Shown here piece by piece: positions 5,360 through 6,426 of a stretch of DNA of 6,426 bases; the stretch's first letter is position 1, and every line of letters begins with the position of its first letter. The notes under the pieces were generated by a model, which did not search any database, was not told where the DNA came from, and worked only from the letters and a program-made list of their open reading frames with translations. The stretch is from Rhodoferax sp. (lineage in GTDB: Bacteria > Pseudomonadota > Gammaproteobacteria > Burkholderiales > Burkholderiaceae_C), in the NCBI GenBank assembly GCA_018882485.1, contig VERU01000155.1, positions 1 through 6,426 of the forward strand, written 5' to 3'. The translations under genes were made by a program, and so were the position numbers.

Positions 5360-6319
5360 ATGTTCAAAGCCGTTCGCTACTGGGCCGTGACTGGCCTCAT
5401 CGTGGCCGCCGCAGGCGCAGCCACCGCATTCCCTACCAAACCTCTGACCCTGGTGGTGCCCTTCGGAGCGGGTACCGCCGTGGATGTCAACGCGCGGGAC
5501 TTTGCGCTGGCCCTGGCCGCCACCGGCAAGGCCAGCTCGATCGTGGACAACCGCCCGGGAGCCGAGGGCACGATCGGCGCCATGGCGGTGCTCAACGCGG
5601 CGGCTGACGGCCATATGCTGCTGTTCACCAGCAGTTCCATTCCCGTACTTGATCCGCTGCTGAAAAAGGCACAGCAGTTCGATCCCGTCAAGGACCTGAC
5701 ACCGATCTGTACCGTGGCGCGCACGAGCAACGTGATCAACATTGCAGCGTCGAGTCCCATCAAGAACATCGCCGAGTTGATCGCGGCCGCAAAGGCGGCG
5801 CCTGGCAAGATAACCTACGCCTACTCCTCGGCCACCACCCGGCTGGCAGGTGAATTGTTCGCCCAGTCGGCAGGCATCCAGTTGCTGGGCGTACCGTACA
5901 AGGCTTCCAGCGCCGGCCTCACGGACGTGTCCAGTGGTCAGGTGGATCTGATGTTCATCGACCACGTCTCGGTGACGCCGCTGTTGCAGGCCGGCAAGTT
6001 GCGCGCGCTGGCTGTCGCCGGAGACAAGCGCATCGCCGCGCTGCCCAATGTGCCGAGCGCCCGCGAAAGCGGTGTCCCCGGGTACGCCATCCAGCCTTGG
6101 TTCGGCGCCTACGTGTCAGCCAAGACGCCCCCGGCGGTCACCGAACAGTTGCGGGAGTTTGTTGCCCAGGCCCTGGGAACGGCCGCGGCGAAGGCTGCGG
6201 TGGAGAACCGCGGTCAAGAGGCGGTCGTGCTCTGTGGCAATGCCATGACCAAGCTGCAGAGCGACGAGATCAACGTTTGGCGCGAGGTGCTGCGCAAGGC
6301 GGGAATCCAACCCGAATGA
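5360..6319 (+). CDS. Bug-family (TctC-like) periplasmic solute-binding protein 2
   Basis: This 319-residue protein has the standard receptor length. Its signal peptide has K3 and R6, a hydrophobic core at 8-21, and likely cleavage after ATA (A23) before FPTKP, the usual mature start in this family. Diagnostic blocks are LTLVVPFGAGTAVDVNAR (29-46), VDNRPGAEGTIGAMAVL, and VPYKASSAGLTDVSSGQVDLMF. The ATG at 5360 is chosen because GGAGA lies just upstream (5350-5354) and the signal peptide begins here; an in-frame ATG at 5300 falls in the operator and would add 20 residues that do not suit a signal peptide. It is divergent from the CoA-transferase unit and controlled by the same operator type. 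Its sequence clearly differs from Bug 1, so the two are not a recent duplication and may bind different ligands, or the same ligand with different affinity. No transporter membrane genes are adjacent. Confidence 0.93.
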   Translation: MFKAVRYWAVTGLIVAAAGAATAFPTKPLTLVVPFGAGTAVDVNARDFALALAATGKASSIVDNRPGAEGTIGAMAVLNAAADGHMLLFTSSSIPVLDPLLKKAQQFDPVKDLTPICTVARTSNVINIAASSPIKNIAELIAAAKAAPGKITYAYSSATTRLAGELFAQSAGIQLLGVPYKASSAGLTDVSSGQVDLMFIDHVSVTPLLQAGKLRALAVAGDKRIAALPNVPSARESGVPGYAIQPWFGAYVSAKTPPAVTEQLREFVAQALGTAAAKAAVENRGQEAVVLCGNAMTKLQSDEINVWREVLRKAGIQPE

Positions 6320-6322
6320 GGC

Positions 6323-6351
6323 ACCTGCCACCGCCCTCGGGCGGTCCAGGT
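6323..6351. terminator. Two-tier hairpin between convergent genes
   Basis: An inner perfect 6-bp stem (ACCGCC / GGCGGT, loop CTCG, 6330-6345) is continued by an outer 5-bp stem (ACCTG 6323-6327 / CAGGT 6347-6351) with a small internal bulge. It fills the gap between the stop of Bug 2 and the stop of the gene entering from the right, the place for a bidirectional terminator. No T-run is visible on either side, so its strength is uncertain. Confidence 0.55.
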
Positions 6352-6426
6352 CAGATGACGCCCTGCTGACGCAATCCGGCGATGCGCTCGTCGGTGTAGC
6401 CGATCTCCCGAAGCACCTCGTCGGTG
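6351..6426 (-). CDS. C-terminal end of a third probable CaiB/BaiF CoA-transferase (partial)
   Basis: Only the last 24 codons are in the window, reading TDEVLREIGYTDERIAGLRQ and ending QGVI before a TGA (6353-6351). This resembles the common C-terminus of CaiB/BaiF proteins, where a GEHT-(D/R)-E-V-L segment is followed by a helix 'LGY...I..L...GVI'; the in-window CoA-transferase has GEHTREVLQEI followed by IDALIAAG at the same place. The gene continues beyond 6426 and is convergent with Bug 2. The family call rests on this short stretch alone. Confidence 0.68.
   Translation of the reverse strand, partial: TDEVLREIGYTDERIAGLRQQGVI

Noticed and set aside
1..6426. Search for insertion sequences, integrase, tRNA, phage or defence genes
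   Set aside because: No transposase, terminal inverted repeat, tRNA or defence-type protein was seen; the window is a catabolic and uptake cluster.

Overview
This is high-GC DNA with strong third-position GC bias and two Bug-family (TctC-like) periplasmic solute-binding proteins. Together with CaiB/BaiF CoA-transferase family genes, this points to a beta-proteobacterium of the Burkholderiales (Bordetella/Achromobacter/Cupriavidus/Comamonadaceae type). That placement is inferred from gene content and composition; there is no marker gene in the window.

Layout. The minus strand carries two adjacent transcription units. The upstream one runs CaiB/BaiF CoA-transferase (4743-3553), an atypical SDR protein (3536-2778), then an alpha-methylacyl-CoA racemase-like member of the CaiB/BaiF superfamily (2727-1555). 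A GC-rich hairpin lies just after it. The second unit has its own promoter and runs Bug protein (1437-469), then a carboxymuconolactone-decarboxylase-like protein (412-32). A second Bug gene (5360-6319) is transcribed divergently on the plus strand from a 616-bp intergenic region that holds no convincing gene. At the right edge, the last 24 codons of a third likely CaiB/BaiF gene enter on the minus strand and converge on the second Bug gene, with a long imperfect hairpin between the two stop codons.

Regulation. The clearest unexpected signal is a 12-bp AT-rich sequence, TGCATAATGCAT. It occurs once upstream of each of the three transcription units, each time in the same orientation relative to transcription. 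Each time the CATAAT inside it sits 16-18 bp from a plausible -35 hexamer. The simplest reading is one repressor covering the -10 element of all three promoters, which makes the cluster a single regulon. No regulator gene is in the window.

How the genes may work together (inference). A carboxylate is captured in the periplasm by one or both Bug proteins and imported by a transporter encoded elsewhere. It is activated to its CoA thioester by the CoA-transferase, and epimerised at an alpha-methyl or similar carbon by the racemase-like enzyme. It may then be processed by the SDR and the decarboxylase-like protein. The substrate cannot be read from the sequence. The SDR lacks the usual catalytic Tyr and Lys, so its chemistry is uncertain. 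The genes belong to known families; the particular combination and the shared operator are what deserve a second look.
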